Shown: positions 6,545 to 6,875 of the stretch, one piece after another
Position numbering within the stretch: the first letter of the stretch is position 1
Layout: each line of letters begins with the position of its first letter
Source of the DNA: Caryophanales bacterium UBA2450
Lineage (GTDB): Bacteria; Bacillota_I; Bacilli_A; RFN20; CAG-826
Direction of reading: 5' to 3'
DNA: 6,875 bases
NCBI GenBank assembly: GCA_002342545.1
Contig: DDQE01000018.1
Span: 1-6,875, forward strand
Position numbers and translations under genes: made by a program
The notes under the pieces: model-generated
Told to the model about the DNA's origin: nothing
The model's input: the letters and a program-made list of their open reading frames with translations, nothing else
Databases searched by the model: none

Positions 6545-6875
6545 TGTTAGAAGCAGTAAAAGACAATTCTTTAAAAGCTAAGTGGGCTAGATTTCATAGC
6601 AACTTAAAACATACATTTACAGAAACAAAATTTGGCCAAGTTTGGATTAAATATCGTTTACAATATTTAGCCTACACTCTTCTTATGGAAGCAGTGATGG
6701 CAGGTTTATATTTCATCGCTACACGTATTCCTACTCGAGTGGTGACATTTGACACTACCATTATTGATGACAAGATTCCATTTATCTCATATTTCTATTT
6801 CTTCTATTTGTTCTACTATGTAGTTCCAGAATTAGCGTTATGGGCATTATCGTTCTGGGATAAAAAGAAATCGCT
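6544..6875 (+). CDS. Partial integral membrane protein, probable PAP2-family phosphatase (3' end outside window)
   Basis: The ATG at 6544-6546 shares its A with the preceding TAA (TAATG), and the frame stays open to the right edge, giving 110 residues. A GGGGG at 6532-6536 is only a poor ribosome binding site, so translation probably depends on ribosomes finishing the aminopeptidase. Residues 1-38 are basic and polar, 41-60 form a first membrane helix, and 79-104 form a second, very aromatic one. Between them lies DDKIPFISYFYFF (75-87). The pattern of Asp, then IPF, then an aromatic helix is typical of the N-terminal part of many Firmicute PAP2-superfamily membrane phosphatases acting on lipid phosphates. 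The catalytic KxxxxxxRP, PSGH and SRxxxxxHxxxD motifs would lie beyond the window, so the family call is an inference. Confidence 0.65.
   Translation, partial: MLEAVKDNSLKAKWARFHSNLKHTFTETKFGQVWIKYRLQYLAYTLLMEAVMAGLYFIATRIPTRVVTFDTTIIDDKIPFISYFYFFYLFYYVVPELALWALSFWDKKKS

Noticed and set aside
1..6875. Recoded TGA (Mycoplasma-type code)
   Set aside because: Trp is encoded by TGG throughout, TGA ends the left gene, and no long frame is improved by reading TGA as Trp.
1..6875. CRISPR array, tRNA, rRNA, insertion sequence or phage genes
   Set aside because: No spaced repeats, clover-leaf sequence with CCA-type end, transposase, integrase or phage structural motif was seen on either strand.

Overview
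The window is AT-rich, reads with the standard code (TGG for Trp, TGA, TAA and TAG all used as stops), and carries AGGAGG-type ribosome binding sites and a Gram-positive style lipoprotein. This suggests a low-GC Firmicute or Bacilli-type bacterium, plausibly an uncultured, host-associated anaerobe because of the oxygen-sensitive iron-sulfur serine dehydratase. The taxonomic placement is inference from style and gene content. All genes seen lie on the + strand.

Layout. (1) Bases 1-362 hold the 3' end of a small basic protein gene cut by the left edge, with codon use unlike its neighbours. (2) Bases 363-511 are non-coding. They hold inverted repeats that reach back over the stop codon of the left gene, and a candidate promoter very close to the next start. 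(3) Bases 512-5098 look like one transcription unit: a serine O-acetyltransferase (cysE/epsC type), an 867-residue multidomain surface lipoprotein, and a single-chain iron-sulfur L-serine dehydratase (sdaA). Spacings are 22 and 8 bases, and the dehydratase ribosome binding site overlaps the lipoprotein stop codon. (4) Bases 5099-5173 hold a 14-base tandem duplication, a weak AT-only inverted repeat and a good extended -10 promoter. (5) Bases 5174-6875 hold an M18 zinc aminopeptidase whose stop codon overlaps by one base the start of a membrane protein cut by the right edge. That protein is probably of the PAP2 phosphatase group.

How the genes work together. Two enzymes compete for L-serine: one activates it to O-acetylserine for cysteine synthesis, the other deaminates it to pyruvate and ammonia. 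The downstream aminopeptidase would release free amino acids from peptides. Together this fits a peptide- or amino-acid-using lifestyle (inference). The lipoprotein does not obviously belong to this pathway.

Most of the window is ordinary metabolic sequence. I see no phage, CRISPR, rRNA, tRNA or insertion sequence and no convincing new system. The least explained parts are the partial left-edge gene with its structured 3' flank, and the modular lipoprotein.
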